From: DASSJF01 sp035280345
Lineage (GTDB): Bacteria; Sysuimicrobiota; Sysuimicrobiia; Sysuimicrobiales; Segetimicrobiaceae
NCBI GenBank assembly: GCA_035280345.1
Contig: DATEGA010000082.1
Span: 1-32,380, forward strand
DNA length: 32,380 bases
Direction: 5' to 3'
Shown: piece after piece, positions 32,215 to 32,380 of the stretch
Position numbering within the stretch: the stretch's first letter is position 1
Layout: every line of letters begins with the position of its first letter
Position numbers and translations under genes: made by a program
Notes under the pieces: generated by a model
Seen by the model: the letters and a program-made list of their open reading frames with translations, nothing else
Told to the model about the DNA's origin: nothing
Database searches by the model: none

Positions 32215-32380
32215 TTGTACCAAACCTCTCTTGACAGCACTCCGGACGGCGGCTGGCACCGGGCGGTGTTGAGCGTGACCTCCGAGCACGACGTCGATAC
32301 GGTCTTCGAGTTGATCGCGGACAGCGCCCGCGACGTCCTCGGCGCCGATCGCTGCGGCATCTTTCTCGGCGAGCCAGGCC
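32215..32380 (+). CDS. GAF-domain protein (partial, 5' end only)
   Basis: The frame runs off the right edge. It reads LSVTSEHDVDTVFELIADSA, then RDVLGADRCGIFLGEPG, the first helix and strand of a GAF domain as found in sensor kinases, phosphodiesterases and PP2C regulators. The start is not fixed: TTG 32215 and GTG 32266 are candidates; the frame opens after a TAA at 32158. A possible weak -10 (TATAAA, 32156-32161) lies upstream without a good -35. The output domain is outside the window, so the role is open. Confidence 0.6.
   Translation, partial: MYQTSLDSTPDGGWHRAVLSVTSEHDVDTVFELIADSARDVLGADRCGIFLGEPG

Noticed and set aside
32231..32236. TTGACA near the right edge as a promoter -35
   Set aside because: No -10-like hexamer lies 16-18 bases downstream, and it falls inside the likely GAF reading frame.

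Overview
The window is a gene-dense, very GC-rich bacterial chromosome segment with no phage, insertion sequence, CRISPR or stable RNA gene that I can see. Several traits narrow the host. The glycine decarboxylase is split in two (gcvPA/gcvPB). The LexA is of Gram-positive type, with boxes of the GAAC-N4-GTTC class. The heat-shock operon is led by an HspR-type MerR repressor, and there are three enzymes of F420/deazaflavin-linked families. A Tad-pilus secretin implies an outer membrane. Together these suggest a diderm lineage of the Terrabacteria side (something like Armatimonadota or the CSP1-3/Sysuimicrobiota group). That placement is inference; no marker gene in the window settles it.

Layout. 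1-4000 (minus): part of a Tad/Flp pilus operon, read secretin - Flp pilin - TadE-like - CpaB/RcpC - TadG-like (cut by the window edge). A strong promoter lies in an AT-rich palindrome, and the start codon is only a few bases from the predicted transcript start. 4056-9664 (plus): a DUF4446 protein, a phosphoribosyltransferase and the glycine cleavage genes gcvT-gcvH-gcvPA-gcvPB, most joined by start/stop overlaps. 9707-10576: an EamA transporter, convergent with an alpha/beta hydrolase (10611-11843, minus). 11899-14839 (plus): an ABC-2 exporter pair, then a COG4280-like membrane protein and a tiny two-helix protein. The exporter is preceded by a promoter, a short leader ORF with a strong ribosome site, and two perfect hairpins, which looks like an attenuation leader. 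14779-19881: a GNAT acetyltransferase, a small CxC protein, a deazaflavin-type nitroreductase, two LLM oxidoreductases, a methyltransferase and a metallo-beta-lactamase-fold hydrolase.

20072-21576 (plus): lexA with two identical-class SOS boxes, translationally coupled to a small single-helix membrane protein and followed by a degenerate RNase H-like protein. This is a candidate SOS operon with unrecognised members. 21620-22849: a small helical/membrane protein with an extended -10 promoter, a TPR protein and thioredoxin, ending in a strong hairpin.

23025-30330 (plus): the heat-shock operon hspR - hsp20 - dnaK - grpE - dnaJ(CbpA type) - clpB. It is driven by a near-consensus promoter whose -35 lies in a compound inverted repeat (TGACAAT-type half sites) that is neither CIRCE nor HAIR. 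A fused membrane/spermidine-synthase-like protein follows in overlap with clpB, then a DUF951 protein and the start of a GAF-domain protein cut by the right edge.
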